Shown here in pieces: positions 1 to 6,682 of a stretch of 13,631 nucleotides of DNA; the first letter of the stretch is position 1; every line of letters starts with the position of its first letter. A model generated the notes under the pieces. The model saw only the letters and a list, made by a program, of their open reading frames with translations. It was not told the DNA's origin and did no database searches. The position numbers were made by a program, and so were the translations under genes. The stretch is from Haloferacaceae archaeon PL-Br10_E2g29 (GTDB taxonomy: Archaea > Halobacteriota > Halobacteria > Halobacteriales > Haloferacaceae). The stretch is taken from assembly GCA_001563965.1 (NCBI GenBank), contig LKMS01000024.1, positions 1 through 13,631 on the forward strand. Reading direction: 5' to 3'.

Positions 1-1104
1 CTCGACCGCGGTCAGGAGGCCCAGCGCGACCGCGTCACGACCGCCAGAAGCGTCGTGGTCGAAATCGACGATGACGATGCCCCAATCGAGGTGAACACCA
101 ACGCCCAGTCGCTTGGAACGCTTGATGAGAATGAGCCACGTGAGGCGAATTTCGCCATCGAGGTGCCTAACGACGCCGAACCAGGCGTCTACGAAATCGA
201 TGTCGAACTCAGTTACGACTACACCAGCCGCGTGATCAGCCAACCCGGCATTGTCAACGACCAACGCCAGCGCTCGCGAACGGTCACGAAAACCGTCGAG
301 ATCGAAATCGACGACAGCGCACGGTTCCGTGTAACCGACGTTGACAGTACGCTCCGCGTCGGTGAGGAAGGCGAGATCACCGGTAACCTCACCAATGTCG
401 GCGGCGAGGACGCGACCAACGCACAGGTCGACTTCGTCCCCGAGAGCGAGAACATCATCGCACTCGAAACCGACGTTGCCGTCGGCGACGTCCCCGCTGG
501 CGAGTCACGCGAGTTCTCGATTCCCGTCGAGGTCGGCTCGGAAGCCCGGTCGGTCGAAAAACGGTTTGACCTGCCGGTGACGTTCCGCGATGAGAACGGT
601 ATCCGTGCGGCCGACGACGACCCCGAGTTCCTCGTTGACATCGCAGAGAAACGCGACGAGTTCACCATCGAGGCGGTGAACCGCTCGATTACAGCGGGTT
701 CGACCCAGGCGCTGACGTTCGAGGTGACAAACAACCGTGACGAAGCGGTCACCGATGTCGAAGCGAAACTGTTCACCAACGATCCGCTCGACAGCGACGA
801 TGACGAAGCGTTCATCGAATCGCTCGAACCCGGTGAGTCCGAAACCGTCGTCTTCGGGCTGAGCGCCGAAAGCGGCGCGACCGCGAAAACCTACCCCGTC
901 TCGGTCGACTTCCGCTATGACGACGAACGCGGCCGCAGCAAGCTCTCGGAGAGCTACCGGGTCGCCATCGATGTCACCGAGGCCGACGACGGCGGGCTGC
1001 CAACGATTCCGCTGCTGATCGGCCTCGTCATCGCCGGTGCGGCCGCCGTCTTCCTGTGGCGTCGTCGACAAAACGGTGATGGCGAGTTGCTTCGGAGCGA
1101 CTAG
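1..1104 (+). CDS. COG1361-type Ig-like surface protein, membrane anchored (5' truncated)
   Basis: The reading frame is open from base 1, so the gene begins before the window; 367 residues are visible. The visible part is a run of beta-rich, very acidic modules of about 100 residues with CARDB/NEW3-like features, such as NVGGEDATNAQV and NNRDEAVTDVEAKL followed by LEPGESETV. These resemble the Ig-like repeats of haloarchaeal COG1361 S-layer-like proteins. A single hydrophobic segment at about visible residues 334-353 (IPLLIGLVIAGAAAVFLW) followed by RRR and a short tail indicates a C-terminal anchor with the bulk outside the cell. Two N-glycosylation sequons (NLT, NRS) are present. The stop codon abuts the ATG of the downstream RND exporter, so the two are almost certainly co-transcribed, and the protein may act as an extracellular partner of that exporter. 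The partner role is inference; the family call rests on architecture and neighbour. Confidence 0.8.
   Translation, partial: LDRGQEAQRDRVTTARSVVVEIDDDDAPIEVNTNAQSLGTLDENEPREANFAIEVPNDAEPGVYEIDVELSYDYTSRVISQPGIVNDQRQRSRTVTKTVEIEIDDSARFRVTDVDSTLRVGEEGEITGNLTNVGGEDATNAQVDFVPESENIIALETDVAVGDVPAGESREFSIPVEVGSEARSVEKRFDLPVTFRDENGIRAADDDPEFLVDIAEKRDEFTIEAVNRSITAGSTQALTFEVTNNRDEAVTDVEAKLFTNDPLDSDDDEAFIESLEPGESETVVFGLSAESGATAKTYPVSVDFRYDDERGRSKLSESYRVAIDVTEADDGGLPTIPLLIGLVIAGAAAVFLWRRRQNGDGELLRSD
1094..1097 (+). promoter_or_regulatory. Shine-Dalgarno-like GGAG for the RND exporter
   Basis: GGAG lies inside the last codons of the upstream COG1361-type gene, 7 nt before the exporter's ATG at 1105. With zero spacer between the two genes it supports re-initiation or coupled translation, in contrast to most other starts in the window, which look leaderless. 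Confidence 0.5.
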
Positions 1105-3618
1105 ATGGCCCGCGGCGGGATCGATCTCGAACCGTCTCTCGACGTCCTCAACAGCGTCATCCTCAAGCGGCCAGTCGCGGTTATTCTGGCCTTTCTGCTG
1201 GTGACCGCGTTGTTTAGCGGCGGCGTCGGCATGATCACCGGCGAGGAAGACGAAACCGAAGCGTTTACTGACGACATCGAGGCGCTCGACGCCTTCGAAC
1301 GCATCAACGACGAGTTTCAGTCGCCGTTTAGTCGTTCGACCGCCCAGACCTCACTGATACACAGCGGTAGTGACGTGCTGACTCGCGAAGAGCTCGTCCG
1401 CAATCTCAGGATACTCGAACAGGCGGACGAACGCGCGGAACTCCGGGTTGATTCGGCAACCGGGCCCGCCGTGATCATCGCCCAAACAATCGATCCAAGC
1501 GCCGAGCGCCCCGAAAGCCAGCGACGGGCGGTCGAACGTGCGAGCGACACCGAAATCCGCTCGGCCATCAGGGAGAACAGCGACAATCCCGCCTTTACCC
1601 AGACGCTCTCCGATGATTTCAACGCTGAGTCCGCAAGCGCGAGTGCGTCGATCACGCCGATCACCCATACGTTCCCGCCCGAAGGCGATGACGCCGAGGA
1701 GGTCCAACAGGGCATTCAGTCGCTCGCCGACCGCTCATCGGGCGAGTTCCGTGTGCTCGGTGAGGGGCTCACCAACGCCGAAACACAGAACGTCACCGGC
1801 GACTCGCTGACCATCGTCATGCCGGTCGTGATCGGGCTCATCCTGTTGTTCCTGATTATCGCCTACCGCGATCCGTTCGATCTCATGTTGGGGCTGATTG
1901 CACTGTTGATGACGCTCATCTGGACGTTCGGCTTCCTCGGCTACACGGGCATTCCGTTCGACCAGCAGATGATCGCGGTGCCGATTTTGTTGCTCGCGGT
2001 CGGCATCGACTTCGGCATTCATATCGTCAACCGGTATCGCGAGGAACGCGCAAAGGGCTACGACGCGCTGCAGTCGATGACGAACGCCAACAGCCAGTTG
2101 GCGGTTGCCTTTGCGATCGTCACGGTGACGACGATTTTCGGCTTTGGGGCCAACCTGACGAGTGACCTGACGCCAACGCGAAACTTCGGGCTGGTCGCCA
2201 GCGCCGGCATCTTCTTTACGTTCCTTATTTTCGGCGTGTTCCTGCCCGCCGCGAAGATTTTCACCGACAACCAACGTGAGCGGTTCGGCGTGCGGTCGTT
2301 CGGCACGAAGCCGTTGGCGACGAAAACCTCGATTCTCGGGCGCCTCCTCCCCAAATCGGTCACCATCTCGAAACGCGCGCCCGTGTTGGTCGTGCTGCTG
2401 ATTCTCGTCGTCTCGGCGGGCGCGGTCGGCTACGGCCAAGGCGTCGACCGCACGTTCGACGAACAGGACTTCCTGCCGCCAGAAGAGATTCCGGCGTACA
2501 TCGAGGGGCTGCCGGAACCGTTCGCGCCGAGTCAGTACACCGTCACCGAGACCCTCAACTTCGTCGAAGACACCTTCGATGCCAGCCAGGATGATCAGGT
2601 AACGATGTACATACAGGGGCCCTTTGAGCGTGAGGACTCGCTCGAATCGGTCCACCGAACCACCGAGGATCCCCCTGATACGTACGTCCAGACCGACGGC
2701 CGCGCGTCGACAACGAGCATCATCACGGTCATCGACGACCACGCCGAGCGCGACCCCGAGTTCGCCGCGCTCGTCGAGCGAAACGACCGTAGCGGCAACG
2801 GCGTTCCCGACCGAAACCTCGACCGGATCTACGACGAACTGCTGGCCTCGGCGGCCGGCCCACAGGCCGAACGGTATCTAACCGACGACCGCCGGGCCAT
2901 CCGCGTCGAGTTCGACGTCGACGCCGACGCGACTCAAGAAGAGATAACCGCAGATTCGCGTGAGTACGCCGATGACTTCCGGTACGCCGCAACCGCGACG
3001 GGCTTCATCATCGTCTTCGAGTCGGTCACCGAGATCATCTTTGATTCGGCCATCGAGAGCCTCGCGTTGGCAGCCGTGTTGTCGGCGGTGTTTCTCATCC
3101 TCGTCTACTGGATGCTCGCCCGCCGGCCGCTTTTGGGACTCGTCAACGTCTTTCCCATTCTCGTTGCGGTCGCCATTTTGCTCGCCACGATGCGGGCAGT
3201 CGGACTCGCGCTGAATGCGATTACGGCGACGATTCTCTCGATTACGATCGGTGTTGGCATCGCCTACTCGGTTCACGTCATCCACCGGTTTATCGACGAG
3301 TACACCGACGGAAAAGACGCCGAAGAGAGTCTGATCGTCACGCTGCGGGGGACCGGTGGCGCGCTAACCGGCAGTATGCTGACGACGTCGATCGGAACCG
3401 GGTCGTTGGTGCTCTCCATCTCGCCGATTCTGGGTGATTTCGGCCTCCTGCTCGCCGTGAGTGTGTTCTACTCGTATCTCACCGCGGTTTTGGTGTTGCC
3501 GGCGACCATCTTCCTCTGGGCGCGCTGGGACAACGGTGCGCGAACGCCGCGCGCGTTGTTGTGGCCCAGTTCGATGTCGTCGTCGACGCCGGCGGCCGGT
3601 GAACCCGCGGACGACTAA
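1105..3618 (+). CDS. RND/MMPL-superfamily exporter permease
   Basis: An 837-residue protein with the classical RND layout: TM1 at about 23-45, a first extracellular domain (about 46-233), a TM2-6 bundle (about 234-384), TM7 (about 425-446), a second extracellular domain (about 447-648) and a TM8-12 bundle (about 649-806). The duplicated halves are visible as AVGIDFGIHIVNRYREE (D302, TM4) and TIGVGIAYSVHVIHRF (A720, TM10). The first half keeps the Asp typical of proton relay while the second half has Ala at the matching place. The family exports lipids, hydrophobic compounds or envelope components using the ion gradient; the substrate here is unknown. The ATG directly follows the stop of the upstream gene, and a GGAG at 1094-1097, inside that gene, can serve as its ribosome binding site, so translation is probably coupled. 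It ends 9 nt from the convergent CetZ-like gene. Confidence 0.9.
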   Translation: MARGGIDLEPSLDVLNSVILKRPVAVILAFLLVTALFSGGVGMITGEEDETEAFTDDIEALDAFERINDEFQSPFSRSTAQTSLIHSGSDVLTREELVRNLRILEQADERAELRVDSATGPAVIIAQTIDPSAERPESQRRAVERASDTEIRSAIRENSDNPAFTQTLSDDFNAESASASASITPITHTFPPEGDDAEEVQQGIQSLADRSSGEFRVLGEGLTNAETQNVTGDSLTIVMPVVIGLILLFLIIAYRDPFDLMLGLIALLMTLIWTFGFLGYTGIPFDQQMIAVPILLLAVGIDFGIHIVNRYREERAKGYDALQSMTNANSQLAVAFAIVTVTTIFGFGANLTSDLTPTRNFGLVASAGIFFTFLIFGVFLPAAKIFTDNQRERFGVRSFGTKPLATKTSILGRLLPKSVTISKRAPVLVVLLILVVSAGAVGYGQGVDRTFDEQDFLPPEEIPAYIEGLPEPFAPSQYTVTETLNFVEDTFDASQDDQVTMYIQGPFEREDSLESVHRTTEDPPDTYVQTDGRASTTSIITVIDDHAERDPEFAALVERNDRSGNGVPDRNLDRIYDELLASAAGPQAERYLTDDRRAIRVEFDVDADATQEEITADSREYADDFRYAATATGFIIVFESVTEIIFDSAIESLALAAVLSAVFLILVYWMLARRPLLGLVNVFPILVAVAILLATMRAVGLALNAITATILSITIGVGIAYSVHVIHRFIDEYTDGKDAEESLIVTLRGTGGALTGSMLTTSIGTGSLVLSISPILGDFGLLLAVSVFYSYLTAVLVLPATIFLWARWDNGARTPRALLWPSSMSSSTPAAGEPADD

Positions 3619-3627
3619 CGGAACAGA

Positions 3628-4926
3628 TCAGAGCCGACGCGCCTGTTTGGCTGCCGTCCGCATCGTCGAAACGCGCTCGCAGGTTTTAACGCCCGTCAGT
3701 AAGACGACTGCAGTGACCGCGTTGCCGTCGGGAACGGGGCGATCACCGTGGCGAATCTGGACGCTTTCGGTCTCCTCGGTGAGCCACCCCCTGGCGTGCG
3801 ACACCGCCTGCCGGTTGAGCCACGCCGGCGGGCCGCCGATAACCAGTAGTCCACGACTCGCCGAGCTGCGCTCGATGTCGGCGGTGAGTTTCCCCCGAAC
3901 CGCCCGCCGAACCGTTGTTTCGACCGCCTTGATTGCGGCGGTGTTCTCGACAGGTTCCGTTTTCCCGAAGAGCCCCAAGCCGAACCGCGATTTCGTGGGG
4001 GTGTCGACCGTCTGGCTGGCAGAGCCAATGGTGGCGACGCCACCGGCGTCGAGCGTGTTCATCAGGTCGGCGACGTCGACGACCTGTTGGGCCATTCGGT
4101 CGTCGGTGCCGACCTCGCCGGCTCGGAACACGCTCGCCACGCGGGTGGCAAACGCGTCGTTGAGTCGGCGCCGGACGGCGTCGTCACGAACCGATTCGCC
4201 GGACTGTAGCCACAGCGAGTTGTCAAACAGGATCACCGAGTCGGTCGCGACGGTCAGTTCTTCGAGCGCGAGACCCGCGTTGACCGCCCACGATGGCGGG
4301 GTGGTGGCGGTGAGCCAGTCGGGATCTGCGTTATTCGGATCGGCACCGGCGGATCCGGTCTGGGTTCGATCGCGACCCACGCCGATCCGATCGGCTGTAC
4401 CACGCGTCTTGCCGGCTGTTTCGGCCGGCAGGATTCCGAGACAGTAGACCGGGAGGTCGTGGACGCGCTGGAGTTCGCTCACCAGCGGCGGCACCGCGGT
4501 CGCGCCGGTGGCTCCCGCGAGGCCAACACAGCAAAGCACGCCATCGGCCTGTGTCGACACGGCGTCGGTGAGAACCTGCGAGAGCGCGGTGTGGGCCGAC
4601 TCGACGGCCGCGGTTCCCTGTTGGCGATCCACATCATCGCCGTCGGTGTCGGTTGTGGCGTCGACAGTGGCGTCGGTCATGGCGACCTCGTCCGAACCGA
4701 ACTCGTCGGTCGCAAGATCGTCTTCGGAGAGCGTCCCGAGCACCCCGCTGCCGTAGTGATGGCGGTGCGGTTCGGGAATCCACTCGAGCGCCGCAAGCGC
4801 CGCAAGGTCGGTGTCGAACGCGACGCTTCCGACAACGAACGGGTCGTCGCCGCGCTCGCTTTCGGCCACCAGTCGGTCGGCGAGCCGCGAGCCCGCCCCA
4901 CCGAAGCCGCAGACGGTCAGGTGCAT
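3628..4926 (-). CDS. Divergent CetZ/FtsZ-like tubulin-superfamily protein
   Basis: This 432-residue protein follows the haloarchaeal CetZ plan: N-terminal GFGGAG (7-12, compare GFGQAG in CetZ), a central G-box region (135-144), PVYCLGILP (159-167), ILFDNSLWLQSGESV (232-246), a T7-loop-like VVDVADLMNTL (282-292), GGVATIG (295-301), and a C-terminal half with VIGGPPAWLNR (362-372) and PVPDGNAVTAVVLLTGV (398-413). CetZs are GTP-dependent cytoskeletal filaments controlling haloarchaeal shape and motility. This one is unusual. The GGGTGSG signature reads AGATGAT (137-143), a Thr/Asp-rich insert sits at about 81-105, and a polar insert of about 40 residues (171-212) interrupts the GTPase domain. 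Nucleotide binding or hydrolysis may therefore be altered, so I call it CetZ-like rather than a specific CetZ. It is a single gene convergent with the exporter. A TTTTTTAC box on the minus strand upstream points to near-leaderless expression from this ATG. Confidence 0.8.
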   Translation of the reverse strand: MHLTVCGFGGAGSRLADRLVAESERGDDPFVVGSVAFDTDLAALAALEWIPEPHRHHYGSGVLGTLSEDDLATDEFGSDEVAMTDATVDATTDTDGDDVDRQQGTAAVESAHTALSQVLTDAVSTQADGVLCCVGLAGATGATAVPPLVSELQRVHDLPVYCLGILPAETAGKTRGTADRIGVGRDRTQTGSAGADPNNADPDWLTATTPPSWAVNAGLALEELTVATDSVILFDNSLWLQSGESVRDDAVRRRLNDAFATRVASVFRAGEVGTDDRMAQQVVDVADLMNTLDAGGVATIGSASQTVDTPTKSRFGLGLFGKTEPVENTAAIKAVETTVRRAVRGKLTADIERSSASRGLLVIGGPPAWLNRQAVSHARGWLTEETESVQIRHGDRPVPDGNAVTAVVLLTGVKTCERVSTMRTAAKQARRL

Positions 4927-4946
4927 ACGGTTCGTTCACCGACCGA

Positions 4947-4954
4947 GTAAAAAA
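4947..4954 (-). promoter_or_regulatory. TATA box of the CetZ-like gene
   Basis: Minus-strand TTTTTTAC whose A lies 22 nt before the ATG at 4926. It is slightly closer than the other boxes in the window but consistent with a leaderless or very short-leader transcript. It lies between the CetZ-like start and the stop of the VOC gene. Confidence 0.5.
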
Positions 4955-4977
4955 CAGTAGTGCCGCTGACGACGCGG

Positions 4978-5772
4978 CTAGAACGGGAACAACGAGTCGT
5001 CGTCGGGGTCGCGCTCGATCAACTCGATTTCGTGGCCGTCTGGATCCCGTGTGAACGCGTAGAGGTCGTTGCAGTCGGCGGGGTCGCGGTAGTCGTCGGC
5101 CTCCCGAAGCATGAGCTGATCCCAGTCGTCGTGGAGGTCGTCGACGCGAACACAGAGGTGGCCCCACGCGTCGCCCATCGTGTAGGAGCGCCCGTCGTAG
5201 TTGTAGGTGAGTTCGAGCCACATCGCCTCCTGTGGGGCGTCCGCTGGACCCATGAAGTAGTTCGCAAAGGAGGACGCTTCCCACCGCGAGCGGGGCTCGG
5301 TGTACTCGAACTTGCGCGTCCAGAAGCCGAGCGCCTCGTCGGCGTCCTCGACACGGATCATCGTGTGGTCGAGACTCCAGAGCGCACCGTAGTCGCGCTG
5401 GACGATTTCGACCTCGTGGCCGTCAGGGTCTTTGACGAACGCGTACCGACCGCCACAGGATTCGGGGTCGCGGTAGTCGTCAACGCCCTCGTCCATCAGC
5501 TGTTGGTAGTGCGATTCGAGTTCGCCGTCGGGCACGCGTACGGCAACGTGCCCCCACGCGTCGCCCATTTCGTACGTCGAGTCGTCGTGGTTGGCGGTGA
5601 GTTCGAGCAGTGCGCCGTCCTCGTGCATTTCTTCGGGCCCGAGATAGACGATGGTGAAGCCATCACCCTCGTAGCGGTCTTTCTCCTCATAGTCGAGATG
5701 GGTCTGATACCAGTCGAGCGATTCGTCGAGGTCTTCCACACGCAGCATTACGTGATCGAGGATGCCAGTCAT
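4978..5772 (-). CDS. Two-domain VOC (glyoxalase/dioxygenase superfamily) metalloprotein
   Basis: The 264-residue protein consists of two consecutive VOC domains (about 3-127 and 132-255). Each keeps all four metal-ligand positions of glyoxalase I: H7, E57, H75, E122 in the first half and H136, E187, H205, E250 in the second. The halves share MGDAWGH, DDYRDP and DPDGHE, showing an internal duplication with a spacing of about 128-130 residues. The four-ligand pattern favours a lactoylglutathione-lyase-like lyase or isomerase over a three-ligand extradiol dioxygenase. Haloarchaea generally lack glutathione, so the real substrate is probably another thiol adduct or an unrelated small molecule; that is inference. 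The tail is acidic (DPDDDSLFPF). It appears to be a single-gene unit. The ATG at 5772 is preferred because DHVMLRVEDL, the first VOC strand, begins within seven residues. Confidence 0.85.
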   Translation of the reverse strand: MTGILDHVMLRVEDLDESLDWYQTHLDYEEKDRYEGDGFTIVYLGPEEMHEDGALLELTANHDDSTYEMGDAWGHVAVRVPDGELESHYQQLMDEGVDDYRDPESCGGRYAFVKDPDGHEVEIVQRDYGALWSLDHTMIRVEDADEALGFWTRKFEYTEPRSRWEASSFANYFMGPADAPQEAMWLELTYNYDGRSYTMGDAWGHLCVRVDDLHDDWDQLMLREADDYRDPADCNDLYAFTRDPDGHEIELIERDPDDDSLFPF

Positions 5773-5797
5773 GCAGAATAATGATACACCGCGAGGT

Positions 5798-5803
5798 CGA
5801 AAA
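5798..5803 (-). promoter_or_regulatory. Possible TATA box of the VOC gene
   Basis: Minus-strand TTTTCG lies about 26-31 nt before the ATG at 5772, at the spacing seen for clearer boxes here. It lacks the A after the T run, so this is only a weak candidate. Confidence 0.3.
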
Positions 5804-5856
5804 GCGTACCGGCACAGACCAACCGCGGCGACAAATCCGTCGGCTTGCTGTTGTTT

Positions 5857-6318
5857 TTATCGCGTCTCGCGCTCGTCGACGGGATGGCCACGAAGCCGCG
5901 GCCAGTACACCCACCAACAGACGACCGCGGTGGCGACGACGCCGACCGGAATCGCGCCCGTTGCACCGCGTTCGACGAGCCCCCACCAGACGAGTCCCGA
6001 GCCGACCGCCGACAGCATGAGCAACCCAACCGTCAGCCGAACGTCTTCGCGGTCGACAAATGCGCCACCGGCTGCGCTCGCGACCGCGCCCACGTAGAAC
6101 GCGAGACTCAACGGCCAGACCTGCAGCGACCACGGAAGCGACGATAGCCCCTGTGTTTGGTCGAGATACGACGGAAAGACCAGCACGTGCCACGGATTCG
6201 TGTTGAGCAATCCCCACGACATGACGAACGTGAGGTCGCCCAGTGTACCCAGTGCGACCCACGGCACAAACCCGAGTGCGACAAGCGCGCCGACCGCCGC
6301 CGGCGACGAGCGGTTCAT
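5857..6318 (-). CDS. Haloarchaeal four-helix membrane protein (TIGR04206-like)
   Basis: A 153-residue integral membrane protein with four hydrophobic segments at about 7-27, 65-87, 95-115 and 121-141, and a short acidic/basic tail (RLRGHPVDERETR). Features such as FVPWVAL, LTFVMSWGLLNTNP (29-42) and a tryptophan-rich last helix (CWWVYWP) resemble the small haloarchaeal membrane protein family annotated as TIGR04206. That match is from memory of the family pattern, and its function is not known. The frame stays open upstream to 6657, but the extra residues are Arg/Pro-rich shadow of the antisense frame and would overlap pccX. The ATG at 6318, immediately before the first helix, is therefore the likely start. 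It follows pccX by 55 nt with no clear promoter of its own, so it may be the last gene of the pccB-pccX transcript. Confidence 0.75.
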   Translation of the reverse strand: MNRSSPAAVGALVALGFVPWVALGTLGDLTFVMSWGLLNTNPWHVLVFPSYLDQTQGLSSLPWSLQVWPLSLAFYVGAVASAAGGAFVDREDVRLTVGLLMLSAVGSGLVWWGLVERGATGAIPVGVVATAVVCWWVYWPRLRGHPVDERETR

Positions 6319-6373
6319 GAAGAGGGAACGAGCCGGCGCTGATTGGATGTGTCGGTCGCGCGTGGCGGTGCAA

Positions 6374-6679
6374 CTAGAAGCGGTCGGCACGACTCGCGGC
6401 CGTCCAGCTGTCGGATGGTGTCGCCCTCGGCGACCGTCGGGCATGGATGCCAACGCCCGCCAGCCGACCCGCAAACGCCCAGCTTCGACGGGATGCGTCG
6501 CTCGCGCTGTCGGCAGCCGCAGCCGCGGCGGCCGCGCGTTCCTGATCGGCGAGATGGGCACCGATGGCGGCAACAATGGCGGCAGTTTCCTCGTCTGTCG
6601 CGTTCGCGAGGCCTGACAGCCGGCTGGCGAGCGCGGCAGCGTCGTGATCCGTGTCACTGTCGGCAGTTTGGCTCGACAT
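6374..6679 (-). CDS. pccX: Acyl-CoA carboxylase small (epsilon-like) subunit PccX
   Basis: This 101-residue protein starts 3 nt after the pccB stop codon. It has a helical segment DEETAAIVAAIGAHL (29-43), an alanine-rich linker (about 49-57), and a C-terminal segment with W67, GR (71-72), W92 and R97. That is the layout of epsilon-type subunits of actinobacterial acyl-CoA carboxylases and of PccX, the third subunit of haloarchaeal propionyl-CoA carboxylase. Such subunits have no catalytic residues; they bind and stabilise the carboxylase complex. Sequence conservation in this family is low, so the call rests on size, tryptophan/arginine pattern and position directly after pccB. It should be translated from the same mRNA as pccB. 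No Shine-Dalgarno motif is visible before its ATG, so coupling through the adjacent stop is likely. Confidence 0.75.
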   Translation of the reverse strand: MSSQTADSDTDHDAAALASRLSGLANATDEETAAIVAAIGAHLADQERAAAAAAAADSASDASRRSWAFAGRLAGVGIHARRSPRATPSDSWTAASRADRF

Positions 6680-6682
6680 GGA

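Noticed and set aside
5884..6147. A plus-strand ATG at 5884 with TTTTTAT about 29 nt upstream, resembling a leaderless gene antisense to the four-helix membrane protein
   Set aside because: The T-run overlaps the stop codon of the minus-strand gene and the encoded product is Arg/Pro-rich like other shadows. Promoter-like spacing alone is not enough, though an antisense transcript cannot be excluded.
6319..6657. N-terminal extension of the four-helix membrane protein to 6657
   Set aside because: The added residues are Arg/Pro-rich, overlap pccX in another frame, and precede a good start immediately before the first helix.
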